A stretch of DNA of 64,000 nt from Tetrahymena thermophila SB210. Lineage: Eukaryota; Ciliophora; Oligohymenophorea; Hymenostomatida; Tetrahymenidae. How positions within the stretch are numbered: position 1 is the stretch's first letter; every line of letters starts with the position of its first letter. Location of the stretch: positions 186,001-250,000 of the forward strand of contig NW_002476326.1 of NCBI RefSeq assembly GCF_000189635.1, given 5' to 3'. The translations under genes were made by a program, and so were the position numbers. Shown one piece after another: positions 37,722 through 49,757 of the stretch. The notes under the pieces were generated by a model. That model saw only the letters and a list, made by a program, of their open reading frames with translations. It was not told the DNA's origin and searched no databases.

Positions 37722-38300
37722 GAAAATAATAATAAATATAGTAAAATTTTATATAGTATTCTTTCTGACGTTTTTAAAATAATGATTTGAAAACTTGATA
37801 ATAACCAAAAGATTTATCAATCTAATAAATAATTCTTAATTTAATACACTAAATTTTACATTAATTTTTAATTTCTATCATCTAAAATATTACATTTATT
37901 TCAAAAAATATATCTTTATTAAACTATTAATTCAATATAAAATATCTAAATATGTAAAATAAATAATTAACATTTATTTAAACGATCAAGATAATATACT
38001 AAACAATTTTTTTCAAAAAAATTGCTAAATAATATATTTTAAAAAAATATATTTAACCAAGTTTATTTAACATATTATTCATAGACAATATATTAAATGT
38101 AAATATTTTAAAACATGTATTTCAAAGATTTAACATTTTATTCTATTTTTTATTAAATTATTTTAAACTTTTTAATAATTAAATTTAAAAATTAAATTGG
38201 ATAAAATTGAAATTTTACAATAGAAAAAATGAAAAAATAAAATGAGGAATAAAATAATTAACATTTATTTATGTATTAAATATATTTAAATTAAATGTTT
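37722..38300. other. AT-rich intergenic region
   Basis: This is the promoter side of fusion copy B and the 3' side of the carboxypeptidase gene. It is almost pure A/T. I see no gene or repeat. Confidence 0.6.
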
Positions 38301-39882
38301 TCATAAGGTTTTGTTATCAGTAACATGGTTAAGAGTCTCATAAAGAGCCTAATATTTTTAAATAAATTAAAATATGTTTTTCATTATATTTATTTACCTT
38401 TGTCCAATTATCAATAACAAAATCATAATCATCATGAGATTCAGGATTAAAAAATAAGAAGCACTGTTAATAACTATCTGAAAAAAGATCTGATAAACTA
38501 TCGGAATCAGTATCGTTGCTTGATTCAGAACTATTAAAAAAATATTTTAACAAAATATTTTTGAAAAAAAGAATACCTGGATTGAAGGAAACACGATGAT
38601 GGACGGAATTATTCGCTTCTTCTAAAAGTATGACGAAGTCTTTGATTTCTAGATCTCATTTGTAAAAAGCTACTACCTTCAAGAGCTTAATGAATTTCAT
38701 TTTCGTTTGAATAAATTTCAAATGCAAAAGAATAATCAGCTTCAAGGGTTTCATAAATATAGTCCAAACAAGTTCCAGGACAAAGGTAACCTACTTCTTT
38801 TCCAGCAGCTCCAACACTACAATTTTTGCAATATTTTTTTTATATATCACTCACAATATTGATCATATGTTCTTCATTTCTTTCAGCTATTTAATTTTAA
38901 ATAAACATAGTTATTTCAATAAAACATTTTAAATTTAAAAAAATATAAATACATTAAAATCAAATGATATAAAAATTAATTTATTTACCTCTTTAGTTTG
39001 TATAAGCATAAGGAGTATAGAGACCTAAAGTACCAGAGTGAATTGAAATGAAAACATTAGGTGAAAAATCAGTGGCTATTTTTTTTAAAACCTAAGTTTC
39101 TATTTCGCTAAAAGGAGCTTCGCCTGAATTAACTTACCTTTATTCATCTTAGACCTAAATAATATTCATGTATTAAATATTAAAACATTCAATTTTTAAG
39201 AAATTTTACATGTTCCCAGTGACTACCCCAATTTCTATTAATATCTACAAAATTTGGATTTTCACGCTTGCAATAATCACCTTCTTCTACTAATCTTCTA
39301 GAATTAGGATTTGAATTAATGATTAGCTTCAGATCATAGTTATCCCTTATTTTTTGTGTTAGTTCATAATCTCCAAATTAACTTTATCCGCATAAAGATT
39401 TAAGAAAATTTAAACCAGTTTCAGGTGATATTAATTCTCTTGGATGCTCGCCAAAAATTATAAGTGCTTTAAGTGGTTTATCGCTTTCTAGTGAGCTTAA
39501 AGTGACTTCATAAATATCAGGATCATCATTAGCCAAATTCTATTAAATTAAATGTAAAATAAAATAAACAATTATATGAAGTCAAAAAAAATTACTAAGC
39601 TATAGCCTTCACAATTACCATCTAGCTGTTGAAGTAGTAGATTTATTTCCTAATTTATTTTAAATAAAAAATGATTGTAAATATCCTTTATCTATGTATG
39701 TATGTTATTGATAAATTATACTTCATTCTCTACATAAAAATCAGTAAAAGAATGAAATATTTCTATTTTTTTACATCGGTAGTATGGTAGATATCAAAAT
39801 TTATCTTTGAGCATTGAGAGACTTGTAAAAACAGTGTTGTTATTACTATTAAACTTATTGTAAATTTGTTTATTTTAATCAT
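38301..39882 (-). CDS. secreted M14 zinc carboxypeptidase
   Basis: Start MIKINKFTISLIVITTLFLQ at 39882 is a clear signal peptide. M14 metallocarboxypeptidase signatures follow: FGEHPRELISPE contains the His-x2-Glu zinc ligands, NSNPNSRR the substrate-binding Arg region, DINRNW the conserved Asn-Arg block, FISIHSGTLGLYTPY the third zinc ligand His, and YSFAFEIY the catalytic Glu near the C terminus. GEAPFSEIETQVL matches the conserved ...PFSEPET stretch. It should cleave C-terminal residues from peptides in a lysosome-like or extracellular compartment. Several small introns, one after HWEH and one before the Ser/Asp-rich segment; the last exon ends ALYETLNHVTDNKTL at TGA 38301-38303. There is no obvious pro-domain of pancreatic type, so it is closer to the CPD/gamma-D-glutamyl-type minimal enzymes. 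No membrane anchor is seen. Confidence 0.88.
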
Positions 39883-40905
39883 TTTTGTAATAATTGCTAT
39901 TCTCTATGAAACTAAATCTTTATAAATTTAGTTATACCTAATAAATGTTAAATGAATGTAAATTAATTAATTGTGTGAAATTGCAAATATAATTGGATAT
40001 CGTTTTTATCAAAAATAAAAACGAATTTGAATATAAAAAAAACTAATATGAAAAAGCTAAAAAATTGATAAATATTTGTTTACTATTGTATGCATACTAA
40101 AACTTAAAAATTAAAATTAAAAAAAAATTAATTTTTAAAATTGAATTTTAAATTTAAAATATTTTATAATATATTAAATAGTTAATATATTTTAAATTCT
40201 ACCTACCTCAAACAAATAAAACAAATTAGCTTAAATAAATTAAATATTTACATATAAATTACCTTGTTTTATAATTGAATATAACATTTCAACTGAGAAA
40301 ATAATTACTCCTAAAAATTTTTTAGAAATAAAATATTTTTTAAATTATAAAATATTTTCTCTAATCTTTTAATTAATATATATTTAAAACAAGAGAAAGA
40401 AATTAATATCAAATTTTTTCAATTGTGATACTGTAAAGCCCTGTAAAATATTTAATTATAAGGATTTTTTGTATTCTAAATATCTAGGTTTCATTCATTT
40501 TTTGAGACTTAAAATCCACATTTTTTTTGTTTAAAATTTTACAAACAAAAAAATAATCTCCATTAAAATATTTATCAGCTGAAAATATTTGATTAATTTT
40601 TTTAGATAAAAATAATTTTTTTGATGAAATAAATTTTAAATAAGTAATTAAAGATTAGAATAAAATTAATTTTTATAATTTTAAATAAATTTTACATTTT
40701 AAGGAATGAAAATAGAATAAAAAATAGTTTTGTTCATTTATTATATTTGAAAAAGCAAAAAGAATTAAAAAACTGATCAATTTAATTAAATTGAATGTAT
40801 TCAAATTTTGTTTCGTTTGAATAAATTTTCTTAATTTCAAATTTGATAAAAAATATAAAAATTAAAAAATTTATATTATTTATTAAAATTAATAAATATA
40901 AGAAG
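39883..40905. other. AT-rich intergenic region
   Basis: This is the divergent promoter region between the carboxypeptidase (-) and LRR (+) genes. Nearly pure A/T with homopolymer runs; no feature recognised. Confidence 0.6.
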
Positions 40906-42231
40906 ATGGAGGATGAAAAAAATTGTTAATTGGAGGAAAGCAAATTAACAAATTTTTTAATTGATTTCAACAGCTTGATTGAAGAATATTAGAGCTAAGA
41001 TTCAATTAAATCTATAATATTTGATAAAACTTGTTCTTTTATCATTAAAAAGAAGATTATTTCTTTTATTGATAATTTAAATTAATAATTTGAAAGTCTT
41101 TCAGAGGATAACATTGTTGAAGAATTAAATTTAACAATTATTAGTGGAGATAATATAGATTAGTAATCAGTGAGCTTCCTTTGTGATAATTTACTGTTAG
41201 TTTCTTATCAAATTAAAAGATTTGCACTTCATATTTAAAGTTAAGAAAATCTGGGTTAAGAAGGAATTTTATAGATAGGTTAATCTATATCAAACTTTCA
41301 AAATTTGCAAGAGCTAAAAATTTAATTTGACTTTAACAATATTAGAGAAATTGGTATCAGTGGTGTCTGCTAATCCTTTTAAAATTTATCATATTTATTG
41401 AAATTAACTTTAATTATTGGATGGAATAATATGATAGGACCTTAAGGAGCTAAATTTATAGGAAATTCATTTATATTTTTGAAAAATTTAAAAGAACTTG
41501 ATTTGTAAATATGCCAGTTAAATAACATACAGAGTGAAGGTGCAAAAGGTATCGCAAAAGGTATTAGGAATTTAAACTAGCTATAAAAGCTTGATATAAG
41601 TTTTTTAGCAGGTAATAGTATTGGATAAAAAGGGACAACTAGTATAGGAAAAGCTCTCTAATACCTAACTCAGCTCTAAAGCTTGAGCATAAATATTGGG
41701 TTACAAAATAATATCAGTTCTTTAGGAACTAAAGGGTTGTTTTAAGGAATAAACAAGTTATAAAATTTATAAATTTTGCATTTATAATTTGGAAGTTTCA
41801 ACAATATAGGATTATTAGGGGTTTAAGAAATAGCTAATTCGTTTAAAAATTTATAAAATATTATAGATTTATCATTTATTATAGATAAATTCAATTCTAT
41901 CGGAAATAAGGAAGTTTAAATATTGGGATATGGCTTGAAGTATTTGATTAATATGAAATATTTTTCTTTTACAATAGATGAAGTATATGTCGATTTTGAT
42001 GGGATTCAAGGAATATCTGATGGTATGCAAAGTTTAAAAAACTTAAAAAGTGTTATAATAATAATTTAAATAGAAATTTTTATGAAAAATTAGATAATTT
42101 AAGCTTATTTTGATTCCATTTCCAAAAACCCTTAATTAAGTCACTTAATTTGTGATTTCAAATAGCAAAAGTCTAAAAAGCAAAAAAGTAAAGTGATAAG
42201 AAAATGTGTTAGGCTAGTAGAGTTTAGATGA
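40906..42231 (+). CDS. leucine-rich-repeat protein (ribonuclease-inhibitor-like)
   Basis: A single uninterrupted ciliate-code frame of 441 residues, starting MEDEKNCQLEESK and stopping at TGA 42229-42231. From about residue 125 on, irregular LRRs of 24-29 residues recur, each with L..L.L.I/F...N.I...G...I (for example LKELDLQICQLNNIQSEGAK, then LQKLDISFLAGNSIGQKGT). This is the pattern of the large ciliate family of cytosolic LRR proteins related to RNase-inhibitor-type repeats. LRRs are protein-binding surfaces; no catalytic domain, signal peptide or membrane segment is present. The last ~35 residues are Lys-rich. No introns, unlike most neighbours. Partner and role unknown. Confidence 0.85.
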
Positions 42232-43231
42232 TATTTGCATATTTTGTGAGTTATTTTTTTATAATGAATTTATTCTTTTATTTATTGGTTTAATTATATA
42301 ACAAAAAATAAAATACTTTTTTTTAATAAATTTAAGAAATACTTCAATAAAATTTTATTACTCAGAAATATTTTTTCTATTTTTATTAAACGAATCTAGT
42401 AATCTTTCTATGTTCATAACTTTAATTTTAAATATTTTTTCTATGTTCATAACATTGATTTTAAATATTTATTTTTTATCATTAAATATTTAAGATATAT
42501 TTTAGACTTTATTTTAACTTTTCTAAGCTATTTCTTACTCTTTTGCTTGTTACAATTAATTAAATCGAAAAAAAGTAGATTTTTTATCAAAAATATCAAG
42601 AATGAATAAGTTATAATAAAAATAATATTTATTTTTTAAGAAATAATTTGCAGTCAAACCCACTTTGCTGTGATGTTACATGTAAGACTCGTAATGGATA
42701 TTAAGATTTTTCTAGCAAATTAAGAGGGAAAAAAAATCCTTTTTGAAAAAGGTAAAATCTCATAAGAAAAAGTTTGGATATTATCATATAGTGTATGAAT
42801 GGATCTAGTAATTACCTAAAAATATATAGAAATTAATAGTTTGAAAATATATTAATGACTTTTTTTTTAATAATCTGAGAAAGGAAAGAAAAATGATAAA
42901 AGTTAAGTATTCATTGATTGATTTTAGATTAATTACTAAAATAATCTAAATCATAATTATTTTACTAATAAAGTATTTAACTAGACAATTCTTACCTCAA
43001 TCAATATGAATGTTAATTTCCCTTATTTTGTAGTTTATATTTTATAAAACAAAGATTTAAATCAAAAATTTTAATTAATATATAAGTCAGTAATTAGTTA
43101 TGAGAAAATCTTTATAGAGCACTCCAAACCATTAGATAAATGTTATAAGAATTCCTAGCAGTTAATGTATAGGTTCATATTAGTAGATAGTATAGAGTAA
43201 ATAAAATTTTAATTAAATACAGCCGATTGAA
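42232..43231. other. intergenic region with an unexplained less-AT-rich island
   Basis: Mostly A/T. From about 42650 to 42800 composition is more balanced, and more than one frame looks weakly coding (for instance a 50-codon frame including MDIKIFLANQEGKK). No family, tRNA or snRNA was recognised. It could be an exon remnant or a small RNA gene; I assign nothing. Confidence 0.4.
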
Positions 43232-43678
43232 ATGGAAACTTTTGCAATAGGTTAACCTATCAGTCAAGATGGAGTGCCTTTAATGACTCCTTTACTCTAA
43301 TTAAATTCATAAATAAGTCAAAATTAGAATTATTGTTAAACACCTACGAGTATGAGAGCAGCAAATAATAAAATTTAAATAACATCTCCTTTGAGTAGGC
43401 AATTAAATAAAAGCTTAAATTAGTTAAAGTTCGAACAATTTCCTGATTCTGATCTACCATAAACTCTTTATTGCTTTAAATGTAATAAGCTTGTGATCAC
43501 ATAAGTAGAAGAAGAGTATGGGTGCGGTACCTATTCTGTAGCTCTTGGATTATGTATTTTGTTTTTTCCTTGTGCATTTATTCCTTTTATGCAGAAACAG
43601 TGCAAAGATTATATACATAACTGCGGAGAGTGCAAAACATATTTAGGAAAGAAGGTTTTTCTTTGTAGACTATGCTGA
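43232..43678 (+). CDS. LITAF-domain (LPS-induced TNF factor-like) protein
   Basis: Intronless, 148 residues. Residues 1-79 are Gln/Asn/Ser-rich and disordered. Residues about 80-140 are a textbook LITAF domain: Cys81-x2-Cys84 (CFKCNK), a hydrophobic stretch about 100-120 (YSVALGLCILFFPCAFIPF), then His129-x-Cys131-x2-Cys134 (IHNCGEC) and YLG. The two cysteine knuckles join into one zinc site and the central helix dips into the cytosolic leaflet of late-endosomal or lysosomal membranes, making a monotopic membrane protein. Animal and plant members help sort cargo for lysosomal degradation. In this window sortilin is the next gene downstream on the same strand, 1.3 kb away, but that is probably coincidence. 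The tail ends with two more cysteines (LCRLC). Family call is confident. Confidence 0.9.
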
Positions 43679-44943
43679 AAAAAAAAAAATCTTGTATATT
43701 GTAAAGCTAAATAACAATAGTAAATCTAGTTAATTCACTAGTGTATATATGGAAAAAAAAACTCCTACTAATTAATAAACGGCAAACCCTTTTTAATTTA
43801 AATTTATAATGCTTCTCCATGGCATTTAATTATCAATTATTTCAGAAAAATTATTTTAATAACATTTTGAATTAATATTAAAATTTGAAATAAATAATTA
43901 AAAAATTACTTTGTTAAGTTTTATTGGTGGACATAGACGTCTCAAAAAAATACAACAAACTATAATATTTATAAATTCTAATTAGAGAGTATTCTAATTG
44001 AAGAATAAGTAAATTCCTTTTTATCATAACACAATTTCATCAAATAAAATAAAATAAAATGAATTATTTCTAAAACTATTTATAAATTTTATATAACTCT
44101 ATTTTGTTTGTTTATATTTATATCTAAAAGTAAAATTATCATTTAAAAGTTTACACTATTGATTGTAAATATTTTATTTATTTAATTAAAATTAATAATG
44201 AACTTAAATAATATCAAATTTGACCAAATATTTGAATTTTTTTTTATATGTATTGTGTATTTACTATTTTTATATCAGAATATATTCAAAGTTTTTTTTA
44301 ATTTTATTTAAAATTTTGGATATATATATTTTATATTGCTAAAAAATGTTCTGGACAGGTAATCATAATTTTTAAGGTAAGTTTTACTTTTATGTTATTT
44401 CCTTTAAGTAAATTTAATTTTAAATATTAAATTTTAATATCTTAAATTACAAATTGGCTAATTCTATTTTTATAATAAAATGAAAAATTAAAAAAATTTC
44501 AATTTAAAATATAAAAATTTATACTATGAAAATATAGAAAATAAAAATTGACTGTATTGATTTTAGATGGATGATTATCTTATAATAGCTTGGAGTTGAC
44601 TGAACTTATAATTTTTCGTTTTTAAATGTAGAGATTTTTAAGACTCATAAAAAAAAGTTGATCGCTATTTATGTTGAATCTAGATTTATAAAATTAAATA
44701 TTTAGAAAAGTCGTAAGATATTAGCCATATGCATGAATTTATATTAAATAAAACACGTTTTAGAAATTATTAAAAATTTTTGTTTTTTTTTAAATGTTTT
44801 AACAAAAAAGTAAGAATTACTTTGTTAGGAAATCAGAGGAAGTCTGACAAAAAGAAATTTAAGAAATATCTTTGTGAGAAAAAAAAAGTTAAAAATTAAT
44901 TAATAAAAAAATTAAATAATCACAAAACATATTAAAAGGATTA
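43679..44943. other. AT-rich intergenic region
   Basis: This lies upstream of the sortilin gene. A short ATG frame at 44346 (MFWTGNHNFQG) next to splice-like sequences was examined, but no continuing exon could be joined in phase. No other feature seen. Confidence 0.5.
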
Positions 44944-47900
44944 ATGAAAATAAAAAGGAATTAGCAAATTGCAATTATATTTGCTATTTTCATCTTGACT
45001 GCTATTTAGGCAGCAGATGATGTTGCAGATGATAAGGTTTAGTAAGCTATAAAAAGTTATTAAAAGTAAGTAGATGGAGGTATTTTAGAATTCGAGTGGT
45101 GTGGTACAAATGAAATTTATAACGATGAAACTGACCGTGTTGTTGTTGATTAAGAAGTTGAAGAATCATTCGATACTCGTATATTTGTTCTTACAGATGA
45201 AGGTTAAGTTTTTAAAAGTACAAACTATGGTAAAAGTTGGGTCCATGTCACTAAATCCTTTTATGGTTCAAATGTAAAACCTCATTTTAAATTAGCATTA
45301 TTTAATTTTGAATTAACCATTTAATATCAAATTTTAAAAAAAGAATTAGCCATTTTTCTCTACTGAAGTTTCCATTTCTCCTGTTGATGGTAAAACAGTC
45401 TATATTTGGGGACACAAGGATACCAGCTATGTTTCTGAGGAATGTGGTAAGACTTGGAAAAAGTTAAACCATCCTGCTGGTTTGTTTGATTTTAGATTTC
45501 ACCGTAAAAATAAAGTAAACAAACAAACAAACAAACAAACTACTTAGCTATTGATCTATTTGATTTTTTAAAATGGATTTTCTTTGACTAAAGTTTATTT
45601 TTTTATTTAATAGAATTGGGTATTAGCTTTCACTAATATAGAATGTAAGAGATTTGATGAAGATTGTGAATCTAATATGAGAAATCTTTACGTTTCTTAA
45701 GATGCGGGTGTTACTTTCACATTCTTAGCTACTAAAGTTTTAGAAGCTTCATGGTACTAAATATTGTTTGTTTGATAGAGAGTATTTTTATAGATTATAC
45801 TTTAAATATAAATAGGAATAGAATGAATAACTTTTACAACGTTGACAGTCCTGGTATTTTAATGGCCGTTCAATAAGAATGTAAAACGTTTGAAATTTAT
45901 AATGGAACTCTCAATAATTTTCTTTATTCAAATAAAAATAGCATAAAGTAATGTAGTTTACACTGAAGACTTCGGTAAAACTATGCACACAGTTTAAGAA
46001 GGTGGTGATAATTTCTTTTAAGCAGAGTACTTCCTCTTTTTAACAGTTAAGCCTAAAAACAGTAAAAGAACCTATGATATGAAAATCGCAACTATGTTTG
46101 ACGATTTTAATTACTATGTTGAACCCAAAAGCTTAAAGCTTCCCTTTGAAAACACTGATTAACTTTCGTTTACAATTCTAAAGAGCGATGGTGCCATGGT
46201 TTTCCTTGCCATACACCACGAAACTCAAAATATGTGGTAAAGCAATATCTATGTTTCTGATTGGAGAGGTTATGATTTGACTTTAGCTTTACTTTACAAT
46301 GTTAGAGCTCCAAACGGAGATTGCGACTTTGAAAAGGTAAAAAAAAATAATTTATAAAATAAGCTTAATTAATTGTTAGATATATAAAAAAATATAATGA
46401 CAAAAAAGTAATAGATTGAGAAATAAATAGTGATTGACTTAAAATAGATTCTTTCAATTTTTAGAAAATTTTTGTAGGTTAAATCAAAATTTAATAAAAT
46501 ATACAAAAAATAAAAATAGATAGAAAGCAATGAAGGTGTTTATATAGCAAATACATATGATGTTGAAAAAGTTGAAAAATTAAGAAACGAAGTTAAAAAA
46601 ATGGATATCAGCACTGCAAAGAATAAATTATAAACAAAAGATAAAAAGAATTTGCACAAAGAACTAACTAATTATAGGAAATCAGTCATTTCATTTGACA
46701 GCGGTTCTAGTTGGCATCCAATTAGAGCTCCTTCATAGGTAAATAAAATTGCATAATATTCCAAATTAATCTATATTTTTAACTTAGAGATGGAATGGAA
46801 AGACTGTTGTTTGCAGTGGAGAATGCAGTTTGCATTTAGCTGGTAGAACATATTATAAAAAATCTTAGATGTATTCTTCCTCTAACGCTCCTGGTTTAAT
46901 TGTTGCATTAGGAAGCATTGGAACTCATCTTGAAAACAACTTCAATCTTCTTAACACATATCTTTCAAACGATGGTGGTCACTAATGGCGTGAAATTCTT
47001 AAGGGTCCTCATATTTTTGAAATTGGTGATCATGGTGGTATCATCGTAGCTGCTTCTGGTAATTTTATTTTTTATCGAACAAATTATTTATTTAAAAAGT
47101 AGAAATAGCAAACAAATCATTAAATTTAATTATTTTAAAAAAAAATGTAAACAAAAAATAATAATTAATATTTTAACATTTAAAAGTTGCCAATAAAACA
47201 AATATCATCAAATACAGTTGGGATGAAGGAAAAACATGGAGCGAATATAAATTGAGTGCTTTACCATTTGAAATAGATTAAATAATTACTGAGCCTAGCA
47301 ATATGGAACAGAGATTTGTTGTTTATGGAAAAGGAAGAAATGGAACAGAAACTTCTATGATTGTTTCTGTAGATTTATAAGATTTGCACATTAGAGGTTG
47401 TGTAGGAGCTGAACATCCTAATAGACCTAATAGTGATTATGAAATCTGGATTCCTACTAATTTTAAAGGTGAACAATGTATTTTCGGTCGTAAAGTTAAA
47501 TATGTTAGAAGAAAGCCTGATGCAAAATGCTTTAATTCTATCACAACAGATTAAGTAATTAATTTTTTAAGGATAAAAAGTTTATTAAAAAACAATAAAT
47601 AATAGAAAACAGTTATTGAAGAATGCCCATGCACATAAGAAGATTGGGAATGTGACTTCGGTTTCTACAGAAAAGAAAACGAATTAGAATGTATTCCAAT
47701 GAATGAGCATTATTCTCCTGATAATCTTGCTAAACCTCCTGCAGATTGTAGTTGGTCTTACTTAGTCTCAAAGGTAAAAATTAGAATTTTTTTATTAGAC
47801 GTTGTTATAAGGATTCTTTAATTTAATAGGGATATAGAAAAATACCAGGAGTATTTTGTTAAGGAGGTGTTGATTTAAGTCCAGAATATAAAGAATGTCC

Positions 47901-48384
47901 TCCAAAAATATCAGTGCCTAGAACTGAAGAAGAAACAGATTAATATAAAAGCTTCAAAGAAGCATAAAAAGAGATTATTAGCTAATATTAATAGTAATAG
48001 TAGTAATCAAATAGTTAAAATGGAAAAACTGATTCATCATCTTCAATAAACTGGGGTGTTATTTTTACATAAATTTTCTATGCTGGATTAATTTTAACAG
48101 CTTTAGCTTTAGCTTTCATATTTAGAGAGAATATCAAATAAGTAGTAAAAAGCATTGGTGAAATAGGACATAATAAAGAACGCAAATAATATTAATAACT
48201 CTAATCATCTTAGAATAAATAATCATCATACACTTAATAGAAAAATACTCAAAATGTCCGCATTTAAGAAACTGAAGAAAGAAATTATGATTTAGAAGAA
48301 TAAGACATGCATTATCCAGAAGATGAAAAGCCTGTCTTGTAAAGAGATCAAGAAGATTACTATTATTAAGAAGATTACGATTGA
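44944..48384 (+). CDS. sortilin / VPS10-domain sorting receptor
   Basis: Start MKIKRNQQIAIIFAIFILTA is a signal peptide. A ~700-residue VPS10 propeller follows, with Asp-box turns (SEECGKTWKKL, SQDAGVTF, TEDFGKTM, SFDSGSSWHPI, SNDGGHQWREI) and the sortilin signature CSLHLAG...NAPGLIVALGS...GPHIFEIGDHGGI. Next is the 10CC module (CPCTQEDWECDFGF), one transmembrane helix (TQIFYAGLILTALALAFIF) and a cytosolic tail rich in Gln with acidic clusters. At least eight introns: the first two are 45274-45343 and 45515-45613, the latter opening with (AAAC)n. The stop is TGA 48382-48384. Sortilins carry soluble cargo from the Golgi to endolysosomes; in Tetrahymena such receptors are known to be needed for mucocyst (secretory granule) formation. 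Which paralogue this is I cannot tell. Confidence 0.93.
45517..45540 (+). repeat. (AAAC)n microsatellite at an intron 5' end
   Basis: Six AAAC units begin immediately after the GT donor of the second sortilin intron. Confidence 0.85.
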
Positions 48385-49154
48385 ATTAAAATAACAAATT
48401 TCTTCATTTTAATTAATTTGTAAGTTTAATATTTTATTTTTTGTAAATTAATTTTTTAGTTTTCTAAAAAATTTCTTAATAATTTAATTTAATCTATTTT
48501 AAAATCTACAATCAAAACAGATTATGCTAAATGTTTTGTTAATTATTAAAGTTTAAAAGAGGATTTTAATTGAATTTAAATATATTATTATAAATTGAAA
48601 TTGTTTATCTTATAAGTATATTTTATAAATAACTAAAATCTTAAAAAAAGCATTTAATATTTTTATATGTATAAATATTGCTAATCCTGTAATTAAAATA
48701 TCACGAACTATGTAGGTACAGGTGGTGATATGTCATTTAATTTTTATGATTTTAAACTTTTTATTTTTTAATTTCGAATATTTAAAAAAAATAATTCGGC
48801 TGAAAAATATACAGTCACTCCCTTCTATTAATAGTAAAAAAATTGTTTTATAACCAAAGTACATTATTTCTTAAACTTCAAACACTATTACGGTAATAAT
48901 ATTTAAGAAAGTATTTAAATAATTCAAATATCAACATATTTTAAGTGCTGGTGATTAAATATGAACTCAAAGAAACAAATACCTTTCTTTAATCAAATTA
49001 ATTAACTCATAGGCATTATCATTTAATTTTAAATTAAATTCTCATTTCAATATTTTCTTTCTTATATTAGAGATTTTTGACTTTAGCAATTAATATTCTA
49101 GTTTAATTTTATTTAAATATCAACAAATTAATAATAATTAATAAAATATAAAAG
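48385..49154. other. AT-rich intergenic region
   Basis: This follows the sortilin stop. No gene or repeat is recognised; composition is nearly pure A/T with one slightly more balanced stretch near 48690-48735. Confidence 0.55.
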
Positions 49155-49631
49155 ATGAGAAAGGTATTTATTTAGATTTAAATCAAATCAATTAAAAGTG
49201 TTTGTTTTAAAAAGGATACAGTTTTGATTGAATTAATTGAAGATAATTAAAATATAACCTCTCTTTATAAGTTTTACTTCTATAATCTTTTTCCCAAAAA
49301 TTACAACAAAAGTAAATATTTAAAGCCATAAATATTTTTTATGAATGTCTATTTTTATTATAAAAAATATTTTAAAAATAAAAATTCATTTAATTTAGTA
49401 AATTTAATGTATTCTTACTATTACTAAATAGAAAGATGTTTCAATATAATTTATTGTAAATAAAGAGTATTCCAAATAAATAAAGAATGGATGGAAATAA
49501 TTAAAAAAAATGATTGGAAATTATTTATTCTTAATTTTATAAGATAGTTTAATTTGGGATCACATTATTTAACATTCAAAATTTCAAATTATTAATTAAT
49601 TAATTTGTATTACTTAGATATTTTCTGTTGA
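49155..49631 (+). CDS. weak hypothetical ORF
   Basis: A 158-codon ATG-to-TGA frame (start MRKVFIQIQIKSIKSVCFKK) has no family resemblance. It is rich in Lys, Ile, Phe, Tyr and Asn, which is what A/T-rich non-coding DNA gives. The central part looks like a possible intron (a gtaaatattt start and several atttag/aatag ends), so a shorter spliced version is conceivable. Frames of this length can occur by chance when only TGA stops. Confidence 0.22.
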
Positions 49632-49757
49632 AAATTAGATTGATTTAATGTAAAGTGCTATATGTATGTGTGCTATACAAATAAAAATAATATAGTAAAC
49701 AAAATTGGTTTTTATTAAGGTGATTACTATTTTTTAATTAAGACATATATAAAATAG

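Noticed and set aside
44346..44640. Short ATG exon MFWTGNHNFQG next to splice-like sites upstream of sortilin
   Set aside because: No following exon could be joined in phase; the later segment stops at TGA after about ten codons.
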